64,000 nucleotides of DNA from Atrina japonica. Taxonomy: Eukaryota > Mollusca > Bivalvia > Pterioida > Pinnidae. Shown piece after piece: positions 48,801-64,000 of this stretch (position 1 is the first letter of the stretch; the number at the start of each line of letters is the position of its first letter). Both the position numbers and the translations under genes were made by a program. A model generated the notes under the pieces. That model was not told the origin of the DNA, made no database searches, and saw only the letters and a list, made by a program, of their open reading frames with translations. The DNA lies in the NCBI GenBank assembly GCA_030159075.1, contig BROG01000454.1:62001-126000 (forward strand), read 5' to 3'.

Positions 48801-50700
48801 GCAAGACAAGACGCCATGCCCCTCGGAATACGAGATTCTCCTTTGAATATTCTACCGGTACTTCCCGGTTAACATTCATGTGCTAAAAAAAGGTAACGGA
48901 GAGCGGATCAATTTTATATTTACCAATTTCAATTTTCAACGGAATATTATTTTTATTACTGGTAGAATTCAGTTCCCCCACGAACTGTTACTGAGCGCAC
49001 ATTCTGAGAACAACTAAAACCCAGACCGCTTTCTTCGTTATTTTGACTTGTTATTTCAGACACGAGGAGCGAATGTACCATATTCAAGTTGTTCCATTCT
49101 GTTCAGTTTTGTCGGAATAGTTTGTACTCAGATTACGTGTCTTCAATTGAAATTTGGACAAGGTACTTTTCGGTTATGTAAAATTTACATTGAAGACATT
49201 CATTGATATCTGGTTCATCTGTGACAAATTAAGTTTAGATAAATGTTCTCTCGTGTAAATATGACAAGTGTTATCATTTTCCAACAGGCTGTTTTTCAAA
49301 TATGACACCAATTACTTTATAATATATATTCTAGGTCATATAATTATACAATGATCTCCTTAACCGGAAGTGTTGTTGGCCTTCTTTTTGGTCTGAAACT
49401 ACATAGCATTATGACGAACCGTGATTGAACGGAAAATATCGAAAAAGGTCTATTAGGAAGGCAATGGCAGCGCAGGAACTGATGATGTATCTTCAAGATT
49501 ATATAGCGACAGTGACACGCTATCCAAATTTTGTTATTTCAACAAACCTTGGGATCAGATACACGCACTGTGATGACATTATAAATTCAAACCAATTTTA
49601 GTCATATTTACAAAATCTAATTTTATTTACCGGACATTAAAACTAAAAGACTCCTTGACTTCAGTGGATATGGTGATGCAGGAACCGATTTTCTTCTTCT
49701 CCAAAACCAAATTCCGCAAAAATAATAATGATCATAAAAAAAAGAAAAATTGACGTAGAAAAAAATGTGGTAAAAAAAATATACGAAAGATACAATAACT
49801 TAATATCGACAAAAGACTTACCGATTCTAATCCTAACGTATTGTACCTGGCCGTTATATATGGTCAATTACCTACCTATATCGCGTGGTTTGTTATAGAT
49901 TGACCATGGACACTACCTTATTGCCTCAGTGTAATGTTTCACAGATTAGTTTTTACCTTTTTGATATTTTAAAATGAATATTCAACAAGACTTTGGTACT
50001 CTGTTGGATAATTAAGTCAACACTACATACATCAAAGACTATAACTATATGTCTCAAGTAACATAGCGCTGCGAGAATGATGACGTCGAGTCGGTTTGTT
50101 TTCTAAAAAAAAAAACCACAATTACAGCAATTTGCATATCGTAGTGATATATTTACAAATGGTACATTAGCTTTATTGTTTTAATCTTCCTTTTTACTAC
50201 TTATATAGATATACAATAACAAAAATGAGATATACACAGGCATAAGCATTCTTAAATTCCTATATATTTTGTGAAAATTGCTTGAGAAACCCAGGTTTGA
50301 CACTTACCAATTTCAAACGATTACTTTTTGTTTGTGAATACCATTCTAGACTTGACCTTATTTTCACAAAACATATACGATTATAAGATTGTATGTCAGT
50401 GTATAGCTCTTATTTGTAATTGTACATAAAGTACAAATAGTAAAAGTAAAAAAAAACAATTGTGTGGAACACAGCTAATTCCCCTTAAGTTATCTTGCGA
50501 GATACACTCCTCCACAACCCAGGAAACTCGGGAACAGAAATTAAATCGAGGTTAGCTATGTCGCAGCGGGTAAGGCTGCTAAAATAGTAACAATATATAA
50601 TCATAATATTTTTTATATTTAATTTTTAATATGAACATGTATATTCTACAACTGGAAATTTTCTCTTCCGTTTACTTTTCGCCCTCTTTCCAGCTAAATA
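48800..50700. other. No gene recognised
   Basis: AT-rich. A 45-codon plus-strand frame at 49464-49601 starts in a good context (caatggcag) but shows no domain. About 50180-50460 and 51470-51760 share a diverged block ('ttactacttatatagata', 'tgaaaattgcttgagaaa'). Confidence 0.35.
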
Positions 50701-50735
50701 ACTAAAGCATGGTCATTTATGCCATCCGTGAGACA

Positions 50736-51318
50736 ATGGCGAGTTCAAAACAGGTGGATATGTTTTCTGATGCAAAACGGCGTAAATAAGCAGGAGCGAA
50801 AATTTGCAGGTATACAGTGATATAAAATATTAGTATGCAGTACAGCTGTGTGTTACATTGTTTTCAAATTCAAAACCAATTCCAAATTTTCATTAGATAA
50901 TCGACAAACGACAATGCTTTATATCACTCAATCATATTCTTATTTATAATCGAGCCATTCAGACAAATGTTCCTTGCTGTTTTGTACGAAAGGCGAGAAA
51001 TTTATAGTATCTACACTTGGCATTGGCATAATTGACAATGTAAACCTGACACGGCTCTAAATATTTCAATTTTATTCTTCTTCAGGAATTCGGAGAAAAT
51101 GATTCCATTTTCTCAAAACTTGCGAGTGTTTTAACGAGTAGTGGCGACACGGTAAAACCGACCATAATATGAATATTTTTAAAATGCAGGCACCTGGAGG
51201 TCTGGGGTTACAGGGCGGAGGACCAGGGTCTAGAAGCTTCTTCGAAACAGACATTAAGGGCACTGTATTTATTAAGACCAGTGTTGGTGACTACACAATA
51301 TTGGCTCATTTTCAATAA
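50736..51318 (+). CDS. Candidate small spliced gene, not recognised
   Basis: ATG at 50736 in a strong context (acaatggcg) gives MASSKQ up to a possible GTGGAT donor. An exon 51086-51151 (acceptor CTTCAG, donor GTAAAA) reads EFGENDSIFSKLASVLTS then SGDT. A third, 51190-51318 (acceptor ATGCAG), reads APGGLGLQGGGPGSRSFF, ETDIKGTVFIKTSV and GDYTILAHFQ to a TAA. All join in phase 0, giving about 70 residues. Against it: the second intron would be only 38 nt, and nothing matches a known family. Confidence 0.25.
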
Positions 51319-51984
51319 GTAAAGAGTTTTGTAAAAATTGTAAATGCTTTAGAATATGAACATACAATGTAGCTGCGCCATTGACAAAAGAACTATCTTG
51401 AATATTGAGCCTTGGAATCCAGAGATAAAAAGGTGCATTTTGTTGTGTCAAGCTTTGTTTTGATTTTTAATTTTATTTCCTTATTACTACTTATATAGAT
51501 ATACAATAACAAAAAAAAAACAAAAAAAAAACAAAAACAAAAAACAAGAAAGATATATACATACATAAAAGTTCTTAATTCCCTATATATTTTGTGAAAA
51601 TTGCTTGAGAAACCCCAGGTTTGGCACTTGTTTAACTCAACCTTACTGTTTCTATATGAATACCACACTGGATCCGACACAAAATATACAGGAATATAAC
51701 CTTTTATGCCTGTGTATAGTTCTTAGTTGTCATTGTACATCAAATACAAGTAGTAAAAGAAGAAAAAGAGTTACCGCCCCTTTAACAAAATACTTTTCTA
51801 ATCTACGACTCGGGTTATATATCAGTCTCACGCACTGAAGGTCAGTAGTTATCGAGAAATCCCATAGATGCCTGGGTGTAGTCAGTATTCCCTGCCAGCC
51901 GGTCACGCCCACTTAAGTCTGTAGACACAACTTAATTGAAAAAGGTCACGACTACTGTCAGAAACATAACTTGACATTCCAGTT

Positions 51985-52732
51985 AGTTAAAGATGGAACT
52001 TGTAAATAAGGTCATTATACCGACCTTCAAATTTGCAAATAATAAATTCCTCAAATATTTGAATTTATGACATTTTATGACATTATACCGACCTTCAAAT
52101 TTGCAAATAATAATTTCCTCAAATATTTGAATTTATGACATTTTATGAAATAGGTTTACTTCTGTAAGCACATATTATTTGAAAAATATCTACATATATA
52201 TATAACATGTAAGTTACACGTTTTGTGATATTGCAAGAGATATAAGATGGAACTTGTAAACAAGGTCATTATATCGACCTTCAAATTTGCAAATAATAAA
52301 TTCCTCAAATATTTGAATTTACGACATTTTATGAAAAAGGTTTACTTCTGTAAGCACATATTATTTGAAAAATATCTACATATATATATATATAACATGT
52401 AAGTTACACGTTTTGTGATATTGCAAGAGATATAAGATGGAACTTGTAAACAAGGTCATTATATCGACCTTCAAATTTGCAAATAATAAATTCCTCAAAT
52501 CTTTGAATTTATGTAATTTTGTGAAATAGGTTTACTTCTGTAAGCACATATTATTTGAAAAATATCTACATATATACAACATGTAAGTTACACGTTTTGT
52601 GATATTGCAAGAGATATAAGATGGAACTTGTAAACAAGGTCATTATATCGACCTTCAAATTTACAAATAATAAATTCCTCAAATCTTTGAATTTATGACA
52701 TTTTGTGACATAGGTTTATTTCTGTAACATAT

Positions 52733-52793
<61 letters not shown>

Positions 52794-52830
52794 ATGTAAG
52801 TTACACGTTTTGTGATATTGCAAGAGATAT
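51985..52830. repeat. ~187-bp satellite-like tandem repeat, about four copies
   Basis: 'agatggaacttgtaaa' recurs at 51991, 52245, 52435 and 52619. Units contain 'cgaccttcaaatttgcaa', 'tttacttctgtaagcaca' and 'tacacgttttgtgatatt'. The first copy has an extra internal 89-bp duplication. The last copy carries (AC)n(AT)n at 52733-52788. Confidence 0.92.
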
Positions 52831-54280
52831 AAGATACAAAGTTATATTATTTACAAAACAATACCAATTGAAAATATTACACATTTGCACCAAAAATGAA
52901 TGCTTACGACGATTGTTTCTGTCATTAAAACTTCAACGCTTGGACATGGATTGTGAAATATAATGACAAAATTCATCATATGATTTTAAATGTAATAAAA
53001 ACATATTACAGTACATGCTGTAAAGAACATATAACTAAGTTATAAGCTGTATCAGTTTGCTATTGCAATAGACATGCATTGGTACTAACTCTAGTGGTTG
53101 AACATATTAATTATAATTTGCACTTTGGAAATAAGGAAACAAACACCTAAAATAGAAACAATCCTTGAAAGTCACACAAAGCTATGATTTTGATATATAC
53201 AAACTTTGCCCCGCACCTCTCGTAAACTTTTAATTGTTTTCAACAAATGAGGAGCCTTACATTTATATCTACTGAAGATCCAGGAACAAAGAATTTTACA
53301 TCATAATTTCAACATTCGACCAATCAGTTATCTTAAGGTATTTCAATGGTTGAACCAATGTTAAACTGAAACAGATACAAAAAAGTCAGTAATCGGCTTT
53401 ACAATTCGTATTCCAATATGCGTTATTTTATACTTTTTTTTATTATTAAATTACTCTTGATGTTTCCAATTCTGGCTATATATAGGTTACTGGTCGTGTA
53501 TTGTTCTCAGGTAATTAAGGGTATTTAAACATAAATTATTTAATAATTGAGTATCAAAGTTTAAGTTTCTGCGAAAAGGGAATTTTGACCCAACTATCGG
53601 ACAATCTGTTAAAAAGGACTTTTTGACAAGAAATTCTCCAATACACACTTTACACTTCCCATGTCGATTAGTGATGTTAATAGGACACTGCACAGCATCA
53701 TATACTGGTACATGTACAAATATTCGAATACTGTATATAGGGTTATTTTGCCCCGTGTTATTTTCGCCCTACTGCACTTGCAAATGGTTTACAAATGCAA
53801 TTTATATTATGATTTTATTTTATTGCAAAGTTTTATTTAACAAACAATACTTGTACATGTCTTCTTTCTACATGATTACATCAAAGTTTTATTTTAAATT
53901 TTGTGTGTTGTGACCATTTATTATTCGCCTAGCTTTCAATTCGCCATGCTTTAAATTCGCCCGCTGTCTACCATAAAAAGGGACGAAAATTTTCCTGTAT
54001 ACAGTGGTAATTTTATATTTGAATATTTCCCTTTTGCTGGTAATTTGCATAACACTCGTTTCAGATCCAATTTAGTACTAACTAGAAAAGCAAAGTTTTG
54101 TCAATTATGTCAGCTTGAAATAAATTTGTCTAACGATCTACTAGGGTCAAGTCTTGTCATAGTAACTTTATATATAAAGTTCTGACTCCTCGGCCTATGA
54201 CGATATAGGAATATGATGACGTAAAATTTGGTCAATATTTTTTTCATTGCATATAGCATTGCAGGTTATTCATATCCATT
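52830..54280. other. No gene recognised; 3' flank of the RBR gene
   Basis: AT-rich. An ATTAAA-type polyadenylation signal for the minus-strand gene could not be singled out. Confidence 0.35.
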
Positions 54281-58943
<4,663 letters not shown>

Positions 58944-59481
58944 TGCAAAAGCTTCGAATATGTATAGGTCGATGTTATTGAATAATGACAAAAATCAATG
59001 AAAAGCGAAAACGAAAGTAGAGTTTAATGCGTCATGAACTGTGGTGAAGTTGTATGTAGATATAGTATATTATCGCCGATAGAACGCAAAATCCAACTAC
59101 TTCTATAAAACATTTTTTTGAATTTTTTGCCATTGCAAAAGCTTCAAATATGTATAGGCCGATGTTATTGAATAATGACAAAATTCACTGAAAAGCGAAA
59201 ACGAAAGTAAACTTTAATGCGTCATGAACTGTGGTGAATTGTATGGGACGAATATCTTTACTCTGTAATATTTTCTCCACCATTATACGTGTAAAATGAT
59301 AAATAATGAATATAGATAATATATTTTTGTTTAATTTTGCTCTATAAATAAAACTTTTGTAAGAACAAAGATGTATAGAAAAAAGTCGGGTTCGATATAC
59401 ACATTATTATTTAGGATATAAAGTTTTTGGATTTTCCTTTAAAAAAGAAAAGAAAAAAAAAAGGAAATAGTTGAAATAATC

Positions 59482-59561
59482 ATGGGAAGTGATGTGAAAC
59501 TCATAAGATTATTCGACGTGTGTCTTCTGATCGTAATTTCATTGACAGGATATGTTTGCAG
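59482..59561 (+). CDS. Candidate first coding exon with signal peptide, divergent from the RBR-like gene
   Basis: ATG at 59482 reads MGSDVKLIRLFDVCLLIV then ISLTGYVC, up to a GTATGA donor. Positive residues followed by a hydrophobic core and a small-residue end resemble a secretory signal peptide of about 25 residues. It starts about 540 bp from the RBR ATG on the other strand, so the two could share a promoter region. No second exon was found up to 64000. Confidence 0.4.
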
Positions 59562-60900
59562 GTATGAGTAGCAGATATTTAAAACAAAAACTATGTTAAA
59601 ATCAGCATATAATTTCATTTAGTTTCACTTGACATACAAAAGATATTCACGATTTGGGTTAATAAATAATCCATCTTTAAGAATCCATTATTTTTTTAAA
59701 TCCGTGATAACATTAAACAAATGATACAAAGGTCTGATTGTCTGAAGGGCTAAAAGTTTGAATGCCCAATAGATAACAAAAATACTGCTAACCAAACAGA
59801 GGGAGCAAGGGGATATTCTCACCCTCCCTTAAAAAGGGGAAATTAAAGGAAGGAGAAAGGGCAATAGAAAGGGAAAAGTAAGCCTATGTAGGATGTGACA
59901 AACTTTAATAAATGTAAGCCTCTTGACCTCCGGATTCCGCCTTTATAGTTGAAGGTTCATGATTCAATGTAATACCATCAGAAGGAAGGTGATTTGAAGT
60001 GGATTTCTGCAATCTTTAGCATTCTAGGTGCTTTGCTCTGGACCTCAACAGCCAGGGCTCTGCCCTGGACCCACTGAGAACCTAACAATCTCGAGATTCC
60101 TTGCCTGATCCCCCTCCCCCAAGAAATAATCCAAAACCTGAATCTAGCCCTGGTGGTGGACATGCGCAGTGACTTTACAATTCTTGGATATGCAACTTCT
60201 GTTTTGGGGAACTCTATCAGTTCTTAGGACTATCGAGCCTTCAGACTATTGGGCCTTTCAACAATCAGATCTTTGAACTAATGGACCTTCGAACTTTCAA
60301 ACCTATGAACTATTAGTATTGAACCCTCAAACTATCAGGCCCTCAGACTATCAGAACTTCAGAATTATGGGTGGTCACCATCATGGGAGTTGTGTTGATT
60401 CACAGGAGCTGGAATTGTCCAGTTGTCGTACAAATATATCTATTGTAAATGTACCTCTGGCCCTACTCAAATCATTATTATTTTGTACTCCTTCGTTATT
60501 TAAAGATAATAAAACAATGTCCATAAAGAATGCGTAATATATTCTCCTATTTCTAAAAAAAATCAGATGGGGTACATTTGCACAAAAAAGAGCTCTTTTT
60601 ATCATTGGCAATGTACATGTAGATTCTCTAGTGACTGGAAAAGATTTCAAATTAGGTTTTTCCAAGTTATCAATGTACCATAATAAAATATCATTTCAAC
60701 ATTCTTAACTGTAATGGCAAACTGTAGTTCAATGGAGTGGTTTGTGTCAGTAACATGTACTTGACTCGGAGAATGGCAGTTTGTTATCTGTTTTTTCTGG
60801 ACTTGCATATACATTTAACATGGTAATGTCATAGACCTACATGTATCAATCAAGCAACAGTTTGCTTCCAAGCAAAATTTTTATTAAAACACTCATTTTT
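59562..60900. other. No gene recognised
   Basis: AT-rich; a 'ttcaaactatcagg'-like short motif repeats irregularly between 60210 and 60370. Open frames on both strands lack recognisable domains. Confidence 0.35.
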
Positions 60901-60904
60901 AGAA

Positions 60905-61160
60905 CCTGATGTCCGATTAGCTCTGTGGTTAGCAGAATAACACACTCACTTCTCACCATTGCGACCCAGGTTCTATCCTCCAGTTGGACAGGGGAGTATG
61001 TAAGATGGCATTGCGGTCGCCAGGTCGGACACATGGTTTTTTCTCTGGGTACTCCGGTTTATTCCAACAGCAAGCACCCCATAAAACCAACATCAGAGCC
61101 AAGGAGAGACATTTATATAAGCTGTTTAAAGGTGTTCGTTAATTGTTGTAAAATAAAAAA
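60905..61160 (+). mobile_element. tRNA-derived SINE, second family
   Basis: Box A-like 'ttagctctgtggttagc' and box B-like 'aggttctatcctc' about 45 bp apart, then a body ending 'ggagagacatttatata' and 'gttaattgttgtaaaata'. The 3' part matches 4495-4705. Confidence 0.6.
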
Positions 61161-61474
61161 ATAATATTAGAACCCATGGTAGAGTTTAATACTGATTTGA
61201 ACCATTGCAAAAAACACTATTGTGTGCACATTGCCACATAATGTTAAACTTAGTATATATCATAACATGGAAGTGGAACATAAAATTGCTGTTGTATTTT
61301 CTTAATTTTCTGTTATGAAATATGCATAAATGAGTGATCAAAATGTTAAAAAATAGCACTTTTTAGTTTATAAACATGTACATATTTAGAACAATACATT
61401 TCAACAAGTTCAGAGGGGAATGGATAACAATTATGTTATTATTATTTATTCATAACTCACACTTCATGTTTAAT

Positions 61475-61539
61475 CATGGTTAAAGTGATTGACAACTTCT
61501 TTTAAACTTGAAAAGGAGTTGTCAATCACTTTAACCATG
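61475..61539. repeat. Long near-perfect hairpin, ~29-bp arms
   Basis: 'catggttaaagtgattgaca' (61475) is repeated inverted at the end ('tgtcaatcactttaaccatg', to 61539); with the adjoining 'acttctttt'/'aaaaggagt' the arms reach 29 bp with one mismatch and a 7-bp loop. Flanks are ATT/AAT-rich on both sides. Confidence 0.85.
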
Positions 61540-62534
61540 ATTTATAATTATAATAATAATAATCTAACTTCTTTCATTATCTTCACGGTTTTCATTCATT
61601 TTCAAGTAGCCTGCTGAGACTGCCTTTTTTCTATAGACAATCATTAGCCAAAAAATACATGTAGATGGTAATGGCTGATGATACAAAACACCATTCTGTG
61701 TACACTGGCAATTGAAGACCTTTGCTAAATGAGAATGTAGTCCTTGACAAAAGAAAGCAGTTATTAGGTTTATTACTGACCGTCAATGATGCCGAGCCTT
61801 CCGTGGATTTGATCAGCCTGATGTATTTCCTATATGTAATAACTAATAATGATGCAGTGGGTACATTGTAAATTTACATATTTGTGATGATATGCATATG
61901 TGCATATGTTGTGTTCATGTATAAAAGTGTGTTATACTTAGTCAATATTGGGAGTTGGTATATTGGGGTATTTACCTTTTACTATTTATTGCCATGTTTG
62001 CTTATATACAACGTACATGTAAGTCTTTCTAAATTAAATGGAGTTCATTTGAACCAGATTTTACCATATCTTTATTGTTTACAGTTATTTATGAAATTAT
62101 TTTTTACGCAACATGGGGCAACTTTCGAGATACATTGTATGTGTTTTTTTGCTGTAAATAAAATGGTGTGTTGTGTTTTTGGCTTACCTGAGCTGAAGGC
62201 TGAAGTGAGCTATTGTGATCACGCCGATGTCCATTCATAAAGTTTTCATATTTTTTACTTCTTCTCTGAAACCACCTAAGGAATTTTGATGAAACTTGAC
62301 ATGAAGCAAGTGCTCAAGATCTTTTACCAACTTTGCAATTTTCAGCCAGATTGGCCCCGGGGGTGGATCCAGGGTGGGGCAGAATAAGTCCCAAAAGGTA
62401 CCCCTCTTTAAAAATCTTCTTCCCCAGAACCACTGCATGAATTGAAAAATGGATTGTTTCTGAGTGATCTACTTCGATCTATGATTCAAGTTTGTATTTT
62501 TCATAGAAATCAGAATATTAATTTTTGATGCGTT

Positions 62535-63650
62535 TTTGATTTCTTTTCAGGCTTTGTCATTTTCTACAAAAATGTCAATGTGGCAGAAATTGTCAGGTCA
62601 CCCCTTATGGGACTTATTTCCCCTGTTAGTGGATTTTTCATGTTTTTCACAGTTTTGTCCTATTATCTTGAACAGTATAAAAGATAGAGAGAAAGTGAAA
62701 GAAACAAAAATATTCAGCATGCAGAGATCTACAAAAAAGTCAATAGGGCCGAAAATGTCAGGCTGCCATTTATGGGATTTTTTCCCTTTTTAAGTGGATT
62801 TTTAGCTCACCTGGCCCAAAGGGCCAAGTGAGCTATTGCTATAAGCCGAAGATCCGGCGTCCATCGTCGTCGTCTGTCTGTTAACTTTTGCATTTAAACA
62901 TCTTCTTCATCTCTGGGGCCAATCATCTGAGCCGAAGGGCCAAGTGAGCTATTGCTATAAGCCAAAGGTCTGGCGTCCATCGTCGTCATCTGTCTGTTAA
63001 CTTTTGCATTTAAACATCTTGTTCTCAAGAACCAGTGGGCCAATTTTAACCAAACTTTGCATATAGCATCCCCATGTGAAGCCGTATAAAGTTTGCGAAT
63101 GAAAAAAAGGATAGGACCAATAGAGGCCCTAAAAGGTTCCAAAAAGAACCAAAACTTGGTACATGTACATCTTTAAAAATCTTCTTCTCATGAACCAATG
63201 ATCAGATAAGTTTCAAACTTTGTATGCATGATTGTAAAATCATTATCTACAAAGTTTGTGAATGAAATTGAAATCTGTCCATAAACCATCCACTAGGGGG
63301 CACTTCAGTAACATGAGGTATATTTGTATTACGAATTGATTAATAACTCAAAACTGATCGACTTTAATTTTTGTCATTAATTTTTGTATGATTTCCTCAA
63401 TTATCTCCCCTTGAATTCATAATGATGCATTAAAGTGTTTTACTTGAATAAAGTTGTAGAAATGTTTTTGAGCAAGAATTTTGCTGAAATTTGATTTCTA
63501 GAATTTTTGATGAATTTCGTAAAACAGCAATATTTATGTTTCTTGGCCAGATTAGCCTACATGTACATATTCGTCTTGGTCTTCTTTCCACATTTGTAGA
63601 TGGTTCTCAGGTGAGCGATTTAGACCCTCTTGGGCCTCTTGATTTTTTAT
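62535..63650 (-). repeat. Dispersed repeat family copies, reverse orientation
   Basis: Inverted matches to 37560-43360: 'cagcatgcagagatctac', 'ctaaaaaggttcc'-type and 'accaaaacttggtaca' blocks, then 'atgtttcttggccagatt' and 'gggcctctt'. A local direct repeat 'gggccaagtgagctattg' occurs at 62820 and 62937. Confidence 0.7.
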
Positions 63651-64000
63651 CTTACTACAAAATTTCATCGGGTGTTTACTTTTATGGTACATGTACCCAT
63701 AAACATGATGAATACAACAAAATTAAATCCCAACGAATAAAAGGATCTATACAGTATTAAAGCTGATCGATATCTGAATGTTGAAAGTGATTGTCTCTGG
63801 AGTGAATATATTTATATGTGGTAAAAATATATGCATTGATAATCATATCATGTGATTGGTTTAATAAATTAACATATCCCTCAACTTAATCTTTTTCTTT
63901 GCAAAATTCTGTAATCTTGTCCAACTTACATACTGGTATTTAGATTAAAAAGTAAATTAAAAAAAGAGTTGCCTTCCGACTTACCCATCTTTAAAAATAC
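63651..64000. other. No feature recognised
   Basis: AT-rich right edge without a recognisable exon or repeat end. Confidence 0.3.

Noticed and set aside
49464..49601. 45-codon ORF with good start context
   Set aside because: Short and unsupported by any second exon or homology.
61884..62240. 118-codon ORF as a membrane protein gene
   Set aside because: Hydrophobic composition follows from AT-rich sequence; its end runs into the dispersed repeat 'gtgagctattg'.

Overview
The window is AT-rich nuclear DNA from a multicellular animal, most likely a bivalve mollusc. I infer this from GT-AG spliced genes, many dispersed SINEs and MITEs, a tRNA-derived SINE whose body contains the 'ttcactcatatggaga' core I associate with molluscan genomes, and several copies of a repeat opening 'aagaggccca...gcctcaatcgctcacctgag'. 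No bacterial or organellar gene organisation is present. Exons were found by eye from splice signals, reading phase and recalled protein families; no alignment was run.

Region 1 (1-33.5 kb, minus strand) is the cytosolic purine 5'-nucleotidase gene (cN-II, NT5C2). Fifteen coding exons lie between 33501 (ATG) and 1689. They encode about 448 residues that keep all four HAD-superfamily motifs; the last ~110 residues must lie left of position 1. Phases agree at every junction except exon 11/12, which is one base out. Most introns carry their own minisatellite (units of about 31, 33, 35, 43, 44, 45/51, 72, 73, 88 and 90 bp), plus mariner-like, hAT-like and foldback MITEs.

Region 2 (33.5-54.2 kb) has no confident gene. 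From 37 to 43 kb it is a nest of transposable elements: one dispersed repeat family interrupted by a hAT-like element (37904-39051) and by a 2,019-bp PIF/Harbinger-like element (40022-42040) with TIRs and a TAA target duplication. A decayed non-LTR retrotransposon split by a minisatellite lies at 47.2-48.8 kb, and a ~187-bp satellite at 52.0-52.8 kb. A few weak exon candidates are listed with low confidence.

Region 3 (54.3-58.9 kb, minus strand) is a complete four-exon gene for a 359-residue RBR-type (RING1-IBR-RING2) E3 ubiquitin-ligase-like protein with an N-terminal membrane anchor. Its first exon and upstream sequence are tandemly duplicated (190-bp unit). A symmetric 93-nt candidate cassette exon would insert into its RING1-like region. 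A plus-strand signal-peptide-like first exon (59482-59561) lies divergently about 540 bp away.

Region 4 (59.6-64 kb) is repeats (SINE, long hairpin, dispersed family) with no recognised exon.
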